A stretch of DNA of 64,000 nt from assembly GCA_907165135.1 (NCBI GenBank), contig OU015567.1, positions 2,361,001 to 2,425,000 on the forward strand, read 5' to 3'. The notes under the pieces were generated by a model. That model saw nothing but the letters and a program-made list of their open reading frames with translations. It was not told where the DNA came from and ran no database searches. The position numbers and the translations under genes were made by a program. The stretch is from Oikopleura dioica. Taxonomy: Eukaryota > Chordata > Appendicularia > Copelata > Oikopleuridae. This document shows positions 31,670 through 44,381 of this stretch, one piece after another. Positions within the stretch are counted from its first letter, which is position 1, and each line of letters opens with the position of its first letter.

Positions 31670-34600
31670 CTGCAGTCTAAGATTGATTTCTCTGAAATTT
31701 GCTCCAGAAAATCGATCAAAAACTCTTCATTTTTCATTTTTTCGGATTTTAAAATCTCTAAATCATCTCGTTTTGGCGGTATTGGGACTTGAAAATTGTC
31801 AAAAGAGGATGATTCACCGGTCGGTTCCATGTTAAAATACTCATGAGTTTCGGAGCACCGCGAAATCGCTCTAAACTCAGGAAGAGAAAGAAATTTAGAA
31901 AGAAAATAAATTTGATTTTCGATAATGCAATTGCCTTGAATAGAAGAATCTGAAAAAAGGGCTGAAAACTTGCCCTTGAGCTATCATTTCACACTTTTTC
32001 TTCACTCATTCTGTATTTACAAAGTTAATCTTACACAAGAAGGCTTTGGTCATCATCATCTTCATAAAACGAAACAGTTCGTTTTCTCAGCAATTTCGCT
32101 CTTTTTGTCAAAACTGGCTTCATACTTCTTTTGAATAAAAGTCTGATACAGATTGACAAGAAGACAAATGCTTTTAAATGGACCTCGACCCACGAAAGCG
32201 CCTTTTTCTCGGATCTAGCGCGACTGTGAAGCGGGATCAGAGCAGCTTAGATGGAAGAAGATACATTTTGAAGAATAAACAACAGAAGGTTACTGGCAAA
32301 GGCGGCGAATGAAACGTTGTTTTTGATATTTTTCAAATACCCAATGGCTTATTTTTTCAAACACAAACCATCATTTTATCAAAAAGGAGCCGCACGCGGC
32401 TATTCTTTATTTAATATTTCGACGGAACGCCAGAAAGAAGGAAATTCAAAAGAAAACGAGTCAATTTTAAGAGTCGGCAAAAGCCGCGAGCGGCTTACTT
32501 GATGTTTTGAAACTCAAGTGTGGTAGCCGCCCGCGGCTTTAAGCCGTGTTTTTGAAAATTGATGTTTTCTTTCGAGTTACAAATTTAGTTCTTTTCAAAT
32601 TTCTTAAGCCGCGCGCGGCTCATTCTTCTTGTTTTTTTTTATAAAATTTCCTACCTTAGAGTTTCTTTTATTTTGACAGTAGAAGTCAAATAAGCTTGAG
32701 TTTTGTTTCTGGTCAGATTTGTCTTTAAACTCTGGTTTGGCATCTTTTTTCTCACTCTCTGTGCTTTTTTCGCAAAAGAAAATAATAAAAAAAGGAGTGG
32801 TAATTCTGGGTATAACTATGTCACACCAGATAATGCGTATCAGTTCGGCTATCGGAAGACTTAGCGGCCTCAGTAAGCTGATTTTGCTATATGGCGCTCG
32901 TAGAGCTTACTGTGACGTTTTCCCTCACGTCATGAAACTACTTTATGTACTGAGGATTATCCAAATTATTATTTTTACATTTTACACGAATTGTAAGAGA
33001 ACGTCATTTTCCGTCCTGCTTGAGCGGTCAGAATAATGTAAATAACTTTGGAGAATTTATATAAATCAGATTTTTTGTTTTTAAAAAATGTTTACGAAAA
33101 AAATGCAATAAATAATTCTTATTCTGCATATGATTGGCTAACCAATTGAATACGGAAATCTGATTGGTCGCAATTGTTCCGAGAGACAAAGTCTTTGAAA
33201 AATGATACGACTTACGCTCTTGGCCAGGAGAAAATTCTCCCGACATTCGACCTATGATTTTCTGGATTTTGAGAATTTCTTTGGTCTTCGAAATTTCTTT
33301 CACTTCGAAATCTATTTCTCGTGAATCTCATCTCTTTTCAAATTCTCTTTGTTCTTGCTTCTTTTTTTTACAAAAACGGGAGGGCTATAAAGACGCAATT
33401 TGGAACCATGTTTGTCTCTCGTAAACTCGTCTTATTTACGTTTTCACGAAAAATGTCAAATCATAATTACGTGTTTCTTCAAACACTTTTTCTGACGATT
33501 GGGGCTTTCGTTGATTATTAAGTGACTCAGATCGGAAAGTCAAATATTACGATTTTTACCTACTAACTTCGATCGAAGCTGTTACCACAGACTCATTAAA
33601 ATGTACAAGAAGATAAATTATAGGGCTTGTTTACGAATAGAACATAAAAAAGGAAGAAAAAATCTAAGAAAATTAGTCTGTCGGAAATAGAATTCGTTAG
33701 GGGAAAGAAAATCTTCATGAAATAAAGGAAGAAAATAACCAGCTCCGAAATCTGACTTTCTCAGAATGCGACAAAAAGCGAAAACTCACAAACCACATGT
33801 TGACTCGAGCAAAACAACGGAGCTTCTGATGAAAATTTCCATTCCAGCAGAGATTGAAAATGAAGAATCATCGCTTCTTGCCCGCACTAGAACTCGTGAA
33901 TCTTCATCATCATGGCATTTTCGCGTATCCTCAATTATTTCATCGAAAGATCTTTCAAAGGATTGAATTTAAGCAAAAAAACTCGTGAAAGGCGCGCTTA
34001 TTGGGAGACTGCAGTTTTTATTCAGTTCATATTTTATCTTCAACTTGACGAAAGAACCAAGCCACGTCAAAATCGACTTTTCACTAGCAAGAAATAAAAT
34101 CGTCGCCACTACAAATCATATCAAATGTCAATTTAACAGTAAAAAATTATTGTATGCTCGTCCACTTTTTTTAAAATTATGATCCTTTCCTTGACTGACC
34201 GATTTGATACAATGATGGTTTTGGCATTTTCGCGATTGGAGATAATGGAAGACTCTTTGCAGATGCAAGGGGGTGGTGGAGCGGTAAATTCTATTTTTCA
34301 TTGAAAAAGGCTGTTTTCAATAAAATTTACGACAGAGATACTGTCGCTCAGTGGCTTATTCTGGAACACAGGTTAGGAACCAGAGTCAGGGTACTTTGAG
34401 CAGCTCACTTTGAGCACCCTGGGTTTCGACTCAGATTCCCGATTTATGACTTTTTTCCGATTTCATTCTCCGAAAAACTATTTCAATAAATTCCTTTGGC
34501 TTCTTTTCCACTCCTTCTTTTTCCTCTCTTTGCCCATCTTCGACGTCATTGCTTATTTCGTCCATTTTCGAACGCGTTGATATTTCCTCCGCCCTGCGTG

Positions 34601-36677
34601 CCTTCTATTCACTGCTCTTCATTTGTAAATGAGATTTGCTAAGAGCTCGGTTTCTTCTTTATATATTTTTTCTCGATTTCTCTCTGTCAGATTTCGTCTT
34701 CTCGTTATGAAAAATTCAGCGAGAGAAAGAACGAAAAATAAATAAACGTCGAATTAATTTTTTAAATCATTTTGTCGCATTCTGAGAGACCATGAAGAGA
34801 CCCTATCAGCAAATGGTTCTTTCTTTTTGAGAATGGATGCATATATATTTTTTGAATTACTGGAATTGAGAATGATCTGTTTAATTAGTTGTAGAACGCT
34901 TCATATCGATCAGTCTTTAGTTAAACCCAGAGATATAAAAAGTCTCGAAAAGATTTATTCTTGGGCAAATGTTAGGGTTTGTTCCACCAAGAATCATGGT
35001 CCAAAAAACCTCAACCCATACCGAATTTTTTGGACGACGAAGCGACAAAACTTCTGTTTTTCACGAGAATTTTGGGGATGGTGTCTGGAACCGACAAAAA
35101 AGTTTCGACAAATTTTGCGTAGGCGGCTACTCGGCTGCTGATTGGCCGGTTTGCCGAATCCAGGCTTCTGATTGGTTGAAAATTTCCACGTAAAATTTGT
35201 CGAAATATTTTTGTCGGTTCCAGACACCTCCCCGAATTTTCGACTCAAATAATTGACCAAATAGCTGCCCAATCAAAAATTGTCGGAAATTTTGTCGCTT
35301 CGTCGAAAATTCTTTGTTTTCCTTTTGATTTCTGTTATTTACTATCCAGATTTTTGTCTCTACGGTAGTTGCTTAAATTACTTCGATTCAAAAAGTTTCA
35401 CAAAATAAGCATCCATCGCTTTGAAATTAAGAATATTAATTCAAAAAAAAATCTTTCTTTTTTGATTGAAAAAAAAAATCGGTGCGATCAAATATTGATG
35501 ACGATCTAAAATTTTCAGATCGAAGAAGGAAGAGTCAGGATAAGCCATATGTTCTGACGTACCATCACATTAACATAGAAAAATATTGTCAAAATTAACA
35601 TTTTCGATTGTAAAAATTAACTGTAATTACATTTTATTTACCCCCTTCTGACCGCATTCGCTCTTCTTAGTAATGATTCTGATTCTCTGAATTCTATCTG
35701 CCTGTACTCTGCTTTTTCTGACTGTGTTATTACTGTAACAGTCGAATCTGAGTTTCTTCTTTCAGAATTCATGAAAAAACTAAGGCTTTTTTCTTTCTTT
35801 TTTTTCGAAATTCGCGCTTGAAGGAAATCTGTGGCGGGCTTGGATTAGCCTTTTGGCGCTAATTCCTTAACTCGCTTATTCTGAGATCAAGAAAGCGAAA
35901 GAATTAATTATGTATTCTTCAAGCATACTAATAAACTGACCGACCTAGTGGCGACGTTAGTTGGTAAGTACCTAAGCTCATAATTCCTCCACAACGCTGC
36001 AGATTGGAGAACTGGATTGTCGGCGGCTTTGAGAAAAGAAGATCGACGATTTTGGGTGAGTTCCCGGCGAGTCTTCGATTGAGAATTTCGACGATTTCGC
36101 GATTGAGAATTTCGCCCTTGAAAATAATTGAAAAAAAGGAAGTTTATAAATGAGTAAATAAAGAGTTTTGGGATTTTTCACAAAGCCACAAGCGGATTTT
36201 TTGTTTATTTTTTAATATTTTGAATTCAGCAATAAAATCATTACCTTTTCTACTGCTACTTCCACTTCTTCTACTCGCTCTTGAGCGGATTCTCCTTGAG
36301 CTCCTCAAAGTTGCACTGCTCGGCCTGGAGGAATTTCTGCTCATCGACAGACTTTTTCGCTTTTCCTCTTCTTTTCTCCTGTTGACAGAACTTTGAAGCT
36401 TTTCTTTGAAAATTGCCACTTGGACGATTTCAGTCATCGTTAGCCCTTTTACAGCGGGGCGTTTTTCGACGATATCCGTCCATTCTTCATCTTCTGAATT
36501 CTTTCTATCACGGGGTCGAAGCCTGAAGCCTTATTTGAAAGTTTTGCATCAAATAAAAAGGTTTTAATAAAATTTATTTGAAGTTTTCACGATAAAAATT
36601 TTTCAAAAAGAAAATTACCTTAATTTTCTTCTTGATCTCCGAATAGCATTTCTTCTTGGCATTATTTTCGTCTCCAT
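31670..36677 (-). CDS. Basic Arg/Ser-rich protein; possibly the 5' part of the DGK gene
   Basis: Four exons join in consistent phase: 36677-36619 (METKIMPRRNAIRRSRRKL), 36522-36245 (RPRDRKNSEDEEWTDIVEKR, then MTEIVQVAIFKEKLQSSVNR and an RS-rich run), 36116-35972 (NPVLQSAALWRNYEL) and 31870-31670 (CSETHEYFNMEPTGES, IPPKRDDLEILKSEKMKNEE). The last exon ends in a GTTTGA donor in phase 2 and has no stop, so the coding sequence must continue further along the minus strand, where the next coding sequence is DGK. Fusion to the DGK exon at about 31431-31131 is possible in frame if a non-pyrimidine acceptor (GCCGAGAG) is used. The function is unknown. Confidence 0.5.
32388..32620. repeat. Cluster of AGCCGCnnGCGGCT palindromes
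   Basis: AGCCGCACGCGGCT (32388-32401), AAGCCGCGAGCGGCTT (32481-32496), AGCCGCCCGCGGCT (32525-32538) and AAGCCGCGCGCGGCT (32606-32620) lie within 233 bp of AT-rich sequence. Further copies occur at 39165-39180 and 40161-40180. Confidence 0.75.
35032..35312. mobile_element. Nested palindromic element; related copy at 63796
   Basis: The inner unit 35080-35228 has about 40-bp inverted ends (GGTGTCTGGAACCGACAAAA and its complement, then CGACAAATTTTGCGT). It encloses CTACTCGGCTGCTGATTGGC, which recurs at 63796-63937. Outer arms (GACGAAGCGACAAAA on the left, TTTTGTCGCTTCGTC on the right) extend the palindrome to 35032-35312. No coding capacity. Confidence 0.75.
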
Positions 36678-38673
36678 ATTTCCCGATTCCTTTTTCTTTC
36701 TTTCGCTATTGCTGTGGCTGGGCGTCTATTTAAAACTCTCGTGAATTTGACGATTTGATGATTTGTCGTATTTTCTGTTTTTCTGCTCAATGGAAACAAA
36801 GAGAGCTAGCTTCGATTTTCTTTGTCTTCCTTCTTTCTCTCGCCGTTTTCGTCTCAGTCTCTGTAAAAGTCAAAAAAGAAGCTGGTTTTTAGTTGAATCG
36901 AGTCTCAAATCACGACGTCATGATAGTTTGTTGCCGATAGTCTAAATTGTCATGGCGGTAATTACAGCCTCGCCCGACCCACTTTCTCGTAGAGAGGTGA
37001 ATTTTTAAAATATCCAGTTTCACTAGTCTTTTTTGACTAGTGAGCTCGCGCTCGTTAAAATTATTTTATCGAAAGGTCAGAAAGTTTTTGAGATCTCTTT
37101 TGGTTGAGAATCGCCAATGATCGATAAAGATTTGCCGTTTTAAGAAGAATCTGGCACTTCAATTAATGACGTTTTCAAATCAATTAAAATGCTATTAAAA
37201 ATATATGTTTTGCAAAAACTGCGTCATGGAAGTCGTCACAGAATCCACAGTTTTCAAGAAAAGAATATGCAGTAGAAAAAAGAAAGTCTCTTGGTAAAAA
37301 ATAAGCAGGTTTTGGAAAAGAGTCAGACTCGTAGATTATCTGCTCTTGATAAATAGAGAGAGGGGCTTTTGTTTAATTGTTGGAATTTGAGCCGACTCAA
37401 CGCATTTTTTTTATTCCTATTGCTTGCTTACTCATTATGTTTTCTTCCTTGATTTCAAATCGATCAAATAAAGACACACTCATCAGTCCTGACAAGTTTC
37501 TCAGTAAGCTTTGTTTAGTCACTGACTTAAAAAAAATTTAAAAAGAGCACTCTTTTTCCTTTGTTTCTTGGCTTGGCAACCTGTGTAAGAAACCTGAGTC
37601 TGGATCCAAAAGAGCTGTTTTGCTGCTTTGCTTCAAAAAAGCCGAAACGCGGCTTTTCGTTGAAGCTTTTTTAAATCCTGACACAGGTTTTCTACACAGG
37701 TTTACTACACAGGTTTTCTACACAGTAAATACCTGTATTTAGCCCCAATAACCGGCGATTGAAAGAGTTCTTCCTGGTCCAAAGCCGGTTGCGATCTCAG
37801 CAGCGTTCTCATCTTTGAATCAAAACTCAGGCCGCTTCTGTTTTTTCCTCCAGAAATCTGACGTTGAATTCCCTTCCATGATTCTTTTCCGTTTTTCTTG
37901 ATCTGAAGAAGATGGCTTTTACGGAAAGACGCGATGAAGTGGTAATTGATCGAACGTCACGGATTCTATTTTTAACCGGAGCTATTTTCACTTTTTTTAG
38001 CTCGTGGAATAAAATGACCACCGTTCGGGACGTAACAGGATAAATGATGGAGTTATTTGTGACCACGTTAAAAGTTCATCTACCTACCGAGTTAGCGAGT
38101 TTTTTCGTCGTGCTTGGAACTTTTTTCATCATTTGCCTGGTTCGCCTTCTTTCTCTGTCTCGCTTTCTTTTTCACCTCTTTTTTATGTCCCTGAATATTA
38201 GCCCGTCACATTGTAGCCCGTTTTTCTGATTGAACGTTATTTATAATTTACAAGGAGCCAAAGATTGAGAAAGATTACTCTGAGCGTGAAAACGGGGCGA
38301 ATTTCTACTTCGCTGCAACTGAGACCAAAGTAGTATCGACCAAGATTATGTCTGATTTTGAGACAGGCTAATATTTTAGCGGCAGATTCGTATGATAAAA
38401 GAATACTGCTATAGATACCGCAATATGCGATTTTATTTGAAACAAGTGGATTCGATATTAGCTCCTGGAAAAAAAACCGGCTCAGAATAATAATTTGCTT
38501 GACGAGTTTAATGAGGATCTAATGGATGTTTCTTCTCAGAAAAAACTGTATATAAAAGTTCAAATGTTGCCTAAAACAGGTAAAGCAATTTGGCTCGACA
38601 ATCTGTAAAGAAAACCTGAGTCAGGGTCTGATAGATCCTTAAAGAAAAGCCGTAGAGCCCCTGAGTCAGGCTT

Positions 38674-38767
38674 GGCTCGAGAACCTGTGTGGAATATCTG
38701 AGTCAGGGTCTAAAATATCTCTGAGGACGAGACCCTGACTCAGGTTTTCTACACATGTTCTCGAGCC
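38674..38767. repeat. Palindrome with CCTGAGTCAGG arms
   Basis: GGCTCGAGAACCTGTGT and CTGAGTCAGGGTCT on the left mirror AGACCCTGACTCAG and ACACATGTTCTCGAGCC on the right. A partial copy lies just upstream (38600-38660), and the hairpin at 10406-10483 uses the same core. Confidence 0.65.
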
Positions 38768-39164
38768 CAGTTCTTGTCTACCCTACCAAAAAGATACTAT
38801 CTTGTTTGCGTTTCCAAAAGTCATTGACGTAAAATACCAAAACCGCTTCTTGCGAATAGAATATTGAATAGTTTATTGACAGTAGATTCAAAGAAGGCAA
38901 ATAGCAAGTTGAACTCGCGGGCTATTTGGAATGAAACAAAATTTCAAACCTGGCAAGAAAATAATCGCATTGATCGTTATTTTTATCGACAGAAAAGAAC
39001 AGTTGCTTCTGATCGGGCCCCGATCATCGGAGATTTGGGAACGGCGAAAATCGATTCCTAATTGATTACTGATCCTTGCGGCTTTAAAAAAGAGTTTTTT
39101 TAGCCCAGATTTTGGTCGAAAAAGGCCCTTGCGGCTTCCAAGATGCGATATTTATAGAAGCAAG

Positions 39165-39180
39165 AAGCCGCACGCGGCTT
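39165..39180. repeat. AAGCCGCACGCGGCTT palindrome
   Basis: This is an isolated copy of the palindrome clustered at 32388-32620, here about 650 bp upstream of the Na+/K+-ATPase start codon. Confidence 0.6.
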
Positions 39181-39826
39181 TTGAGCAAGATAGAAGATCT
39201 TGATTTTGGAAAAATTTCGAATCGGAATTTCTAGTTTTTGCTGAAAAAAACAGTCTCGAATGATCAAACCAAATGCCTTGAAAAGATCAAGAAAGAGTAG
39301 GGTATATCAATTTCACTCGAGAAAGGAAGCGAAATTCTTATGCAAATATGGAAATTTCCCAATTGTTGGCCGAAATTAAAAATTGAATAAGAGCGCCGCG
39401 CGTGGGCGTCGGCAGCTGATTCCCCTCATTTCTCAGCGCTCCTCATTTTTGCCGATCGCTCGATACGCATCACTGCCACTTTTTCGTGATTAGAGAAACT
39501 TCTGCCGCTTCTATAATTTTAAAAAATTATCAAGAGAAAATCTTATTAAATTATAACTCGAGCCCGCAGGGCGAGTTTTCTTTTGCCGATGGCGCGATAA
39601 TTGATAATTTTCTCGTCTATATATTTTCAAATTTCGACGAAGCTGCTTGCGGCTTTCGAGTCAAATACAGCAACATAACAAAATCTAATCTGTACTCCGG
39701 CAATTCTCTTCACATGTTGCCGAGCCCAGACCTGTGTGTCTGTTTTAAACTTTTCCTTTTACCACTTCCTGTTTCCTTTTATTAACAAAAACGTTCCTTC
39801 AGAAATCGGTTTAAAAGTAACAGAGC

Positions 39827-42800
39827 ATGGGGAAGGGTGAAGATGCCGATCTCCGTAAGGAGGTCGAGATGAACGAGCATCAAATCACAATTGAAGAGCT
39901 CGCCCGTCAATACGACCTCAACCTTAGCTCCGGTCTCAGCGATGCCGAAGCTAAAAAGGTAAAGAGAGAGCACAGTTGATGAAACTTGGCTGTCAGCAGC
40001 TTTTCGCGTCTCTTTTCGGAAGTGATAAGCGCGGGTGATAAGTGTCAAGGGCGTGTGACCAAAATTATTTTAGGGAAAAAGAACTTGGGTTGAAAATGAC
40101 CCGAGATATCCGCAACCGGCTCGCTTGCGGGTTTTTTTCGCCGATTTTATCGTTAGACTCGATAGCCGCAAGCGGCTATCTGGCAACATTCATCGCCCCA
40201 AATGTTCATCTTTTTATAAATTATGTGAATCTAAATCAAATTTTCTAGCGACTCGAGCGCGACGGCTACAACGAGTTGACTCCACCAAAGACCACTCCCG
40301 AGTGGGTCAAGTTCTGCCGCAATCTCTTCGGTGGTTTCTCCACCCTTTTGTGGATTGGATCAATCCTCTGCTTCCTCGCTTACTCCATCGAGTGCATCAA
40401 CTCTGAGGACCCAGTCGAAGACAACCTCTACCTCGGTATCGTCCTCGCCACCGTCGTCATCGTCACTGGTGTCTTCCAGTACTACCAAGAATCCAAGTCC
40501 GACGCCATCATGGAATCCTTCAAGAATATGGTCCCCCAGCAAGCGCTCGTCTTCCGAAACGGCGAAAAGAAGAACATCACCGCTCGAGAACTCGTCCTCG
40601 GTGACATCGTCGAAGTCAAGGGTGGCGATCGAATCCCTGCTGATCTCCGAGTCATTTCCTCTTCCTCCATGAAGGTCGACAACTCCTCCCTCACCGGTGA
40701 GTCCGAGCCACAGACCCGAGACGCCGAGCAGTCCACCGTCGAAGTCCTCGAAGCCCGCAACATCGCCTTCTTCTCGACCAACTGCGTCGAAGGATCCGCT
40801 CGTGGTGTCGTCGTCCGATGCGGTGATAACACTGTCATGGGCCGAATTGCCGCTCTTGCCTCCAACGTCGACTCTGGTGACTCTCCTATTGCTCAGGGTA
40901 AGTTAGAATTATAAATTTATTTTGTTATGAGATGTCTAATGTAAATTATATGTCTCAAAACCGCAAGCGTTTTTTCGCATCTGTAATGAACCTTTTTTGT
41001 AATCAAAACACCCCAAAATTAACCAAAATTGCTGCGGTTTTTCATCGGCAGATCGATAATTTTCGCCACCTTTGCGAAAAAGAAATCGATTGAACAAGCA
41101 AAAGCGCTTCAGTTTTAGTTTGAGTGGAGTTAATATTTGAACAGCGAGCCGGCGAAAAATAATCGAAATCACGCGCAAATATCGAGCCAAGAATTTTTGT
41201 CTGTTTGCCGGTGCGGCTCTATTTGTCAAATATGAAATGCAATTCGGAAATGTAATGACGTGCTTCTTCTCTTTTAGTGTTAAAATAGAACGGGCCAGTC
41301 TCTTATGAATTTCTTATTTAGAAATCGAGCATTTCATCCACATCATTACTGGTGTCGCTGTTTTCCTCGGTGTTACCTTCTTCATCCTCGCCTTCGTCCT
41401 CGGCTACTACTGGCTCGAAGCTGTCATCTTCCTCATTGGTATCATCGTCGCCAATGTCCCAGAAGGTCTCCTCGCCACCGTCACTGTCTGCCTCACTCTT
41501 ACCGCCAAGCGAATGGCCAAGAAGAACTGCCTCGTCAAGAACCTCGAAGCTGTCGAAACCCTCGGTTCCACCTCCACCATTTGCTCCGACAAGACCGGTA
41601 CTCTTACCCAGAACCGAATGACCGTCGCCCACATGTGGTTCGACGACAAGATCCAGGAAGCTGACACCACTGAGAATCAGACCGGTGCCAACATCACCTA
41701 CAAGGACGATGCTACCTGGCGAAACCTTGGACGAGTTGCCGCCCTCTGCAACCGAGCTGTCTTCCTTGCTGGCGAAACTGGACCCATCCTCAAGCGAGAA
41801 ACCGCTGGTGATGCCTCCGAATCTGCTCTCCTCAAGTGTTGCGAAATGATGATGGGCTCCGTCGAAGGAATCCGAGCCAAGAACCCCAAGGTAAAAAAGA
41901 CAACGATTCAACCTTGAAACCATAGAAGACTCTCTTCGCTTTTACTTATTCTTCTCATAGGTTTGCGAAATCCCCTTCAACTCCACCAACAAATGGCAGC
42001 TTTCCATCCACGAGACCGAAGACACCTCCGACCAGCGATACCTCCTTGTCATGAAGGGTGCCCCAGAGCGTATTCTCGCTCGATGCTCCCGAATCATGAT
42101 CAACGGCGAAGAAATCGAAATGACCAAGGAGTGGGAGGCCAAGTTCACCACTGCTTACGAAACTCTCGGTGGTATGGGAGAGCGAGTCCTCGGTTTTGCC
42201 CATCTTTACCTCGACGCTGCCGCTTACCCCAAGGGATTCAACTTCGACACTGACGAAATGAATTTCCCCAATGGTAACCTCGAAGCCGACCCCGAATCTG
42301 GCCTCACCTTTGTTGGTCTTATGTCCATGATTGATCCTCCCCGAGCTGCTGTCCCCGACGCCGTCGCCAAGTGCCGATCTGCTGGTATCAAGGTCATCAT
42401 GGTCACTGGTGATCACCCTATCACCGCCAAGGCCATCGCCCGATCCGTCGGTATCATCTCCGAAGGCAACAAGACCGTCGATGACATCGCTGAAGAACGA
42501 GGCATCCCCGTCTCCCAGGTTAACCCACGAGAAGCCAAGGCCGCCGTTGTGCACGGTTCCGACCTCCGAGACCTTGACGATGCTGCTATCGATGATATTC
42601 TCCGACACCACTCTGAAATCGTCTTCGCCCGAACCTCGCCCCAGCAGAAACTCATCATCGTCGATGGTTGCCAGCGAGCCGGTCAGGTCGTCGCCGTCAC
42701 TGGTGATGGTGTCAACGATTCCCCTGCCCTGAAGAAGGCTGATATTGGTGTTGCCATGGGTATCGCTGGTTCTGATGTCTCCAAGCAGGCCGCTGACATG

Positions 42801-43674
42801 ATCTTGCTCGATGATAACTTTGCCTCGATCGTCACTGGTGTTGAGGAAGGTCGATTGATCTTCGACAACTTGAAGAAGTCCATCGCTTACACCTTGACCT
42901 CCAACATCCCCGAAATCACCCCTTTCCTCGTCTTCATGTGCTTCTCAGTTCCCCTCCCTCTCGGTACCGTCACCATCCTCTGCATCGATTTGGGAACTGA
43001 TCTTCTCCCCGCCATCTCTCTCGCCTATGAAGAAGCCGAATCCGACATCATGAAGCGAAACCCACGAGACAAGTTCGCCGACAAACTCGTCAACGAGCGA
43101 TTGATCTCCATGGCTTACGGTCAGATCGGTATGATCCAGGCCCTCGCCGGCTTCGTCTGCTACACCGTCATCATGATGCAGAACGGTTTCTTGCCCGAGG
43201 ATCTCATGGGACTCCGAGTCAACTGGGACGACAAGGCTGGTATGGCTCTTGAGGATTCCTATGGACAGCAGTGGGCTTACTCCCAGCGAAAGATCGTCGA
43301 ATTCACTTGCCACACTATGTTCTTCACCGCTATCGTCATTGTCCAGTGGGCCGATGTCCTCATCTGCAAGACCCGACGATTGTCGATCTTCCAGCAGGGC
43401 ATGAAGAACAAGATCCTCATCGCCGGTCTCATGGAAGAAACCCTCCTCGCCGCTTTCTTGGCTTACTGCCCAGGAACCGACGCTATGTTGAGAATGTACC
43501 CACTCGAGTGGACTTGGTGGTTCATCCCAATGGTAAGCCAATCTAGCCCTGTTGTTTGATATTAACTGTCATTTCTAGCCATTCTCCCTCATCATCTTCA
43601 CTTATGATGAAATCCGAAAGATGCTCATCCGACGAAACCCCGGCGGTTGGGTCGAAAACGAAACCTACTACTAA
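39827..43674 (+). CDS. Na+/K+-transporting ATPase alpha subunit (P2C-type P-ATPase)
   Basis: This is the catalytic alpha subunit that exports 3 Na+ and imports 2 K+ per ATP at the plasma membrane. The five exons are 39827-39958, 40249-40897, 41322-41890, 41961-43532 and 43579-43674, all GT-AG, giving 1005 residues, the normal length. Visible landmarks: [20 protein letters not shown], the actuator [24 protein letters not shown], the phosphorylation site [51 protein letters not shown], the C-terminal [12 protein letters not shown]. Codon use is strongly C-ending and unlike most neighbours, as expected for a highly expressed gene. Intron 1 (290 nt) and intron 2 (424 nt) are longer than the other two (70 and 46 nt). 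A perfect 20-bp palindrome lies in intron 1. Confidence 0.97.
40161..40180. repeat. Perfect 20-bp palindrome in ATPase intron 1
   Basis: GATAGCCGCAAGCGGCTATC is perfectly self-complementary and belongs to the same AGCCGC...GCGGCT series as 32388-32620 and 39165. Confidence 0.7.
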
Positions 43675-44381
43675 ACAGTTTTCGAAACGGATTAGATTTA
43701 ATCATTCTCCACTGTCCTCTCTTTATTTATTCCTGAAGCCCTGGCCCTCACCTATCTTCTTATCAAAGAGGGTTCCAGGCTCTAGTGCGTACTATTTTTC
43801 CTTTTGCTAAATGTAATTTTTATATTTTGATCGTGTTTTCTCCTTGTGCTAGCTTCGGCTAAATCTTCAATAGCTTGGGATTCAAATTTGAAAATAATAA
43901 TTACGACTTTTCAACCCTCTTTTCCCGATTTTGGAAGAGCCTTTTATTTCGGCCCTGGGCGAGAAAAGAATTAAAAACACTGTAAGACGCAAAATTATTT
44001 AGAGTTATTAATCGGGACAATCACTTATCTCTCTCTCATTTGTCCCTGGGATTGGGAAATTATTTGCAATTCTCTCTTCAAGTGTTACTGTTTTTCTTCA
44101 AATAAACTCGCGGAAATTATCATAAAAAAAAACTTGAATTCAATTAGTTTTTGAGTATTTATTTATTTTTATTGAAATCATGAACTGGTAGAAGAGATTG
44201 TAGTATTGAAGTATCTTTGTTTTGAAAAGTCTAAGGCTGTTTAGTATTATACAGAGGTATTTACAGTCTTTTGAGTATAATTTCTATTTATCTGTCTATT
44301 CGCAGGTGTCCCGCCAACTTGGCCAATCGAGGTCCATCATTTCAAGCATGTAGTCGTCTTATTTAGAGATTAATTTCGTTA
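43675..44381. other. ATPase 3' UTR and intergenic spacer
   Basis: Convergent end of the ATPase gene and the sulfotransferase gene. CAAATAAACTC at about 44099 is a polyadenylation candidate for the plus strand. Nothing else is recognised. Confidence 0.45.

Larger units (their letters stand above)
31871..35971 (-). other. 4.1-kb intron, AT-rich
   Basis: No exon is supported here. It contains four short AGCCGC...GCGGCT palindromes (32388, 32481, 32525, 32606) and a palindromic element at 35032-35312. The remainder is poly-A/T-rich sequence. Confidence 0.45.
36678..39826. other. Intergenic region upstream of Na+/K+-ATPase
   Basis: No gene is supported. It holds CCTGAGTCAGG-type palindromes (about 37585-37725 and 38600-38768) and an AGCCGC palindrome at 39165. 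The stretch 39370-39826, just upstream of the ATPase start, should contain its promoter and 5' UTR, but no specific element stands out. Confidence 0.45.

Noticed and set aside
33028-33303. Short frames in the 31.9-36 kb intron
   Set aside because: AT-rich, low-complexity translations without splice phase or motifs.
41318-41923. Long minus-strand frames across the Na+/K+-ATPase exons
   Set aside because: They are mirror frames created by the strong C-ending codon bias of the ATPase gene.
42945-43541. 198-codon antisense frame in ATPase exon 4
   Set aside because: Antisense shadow of the ATPase; no independent signal.
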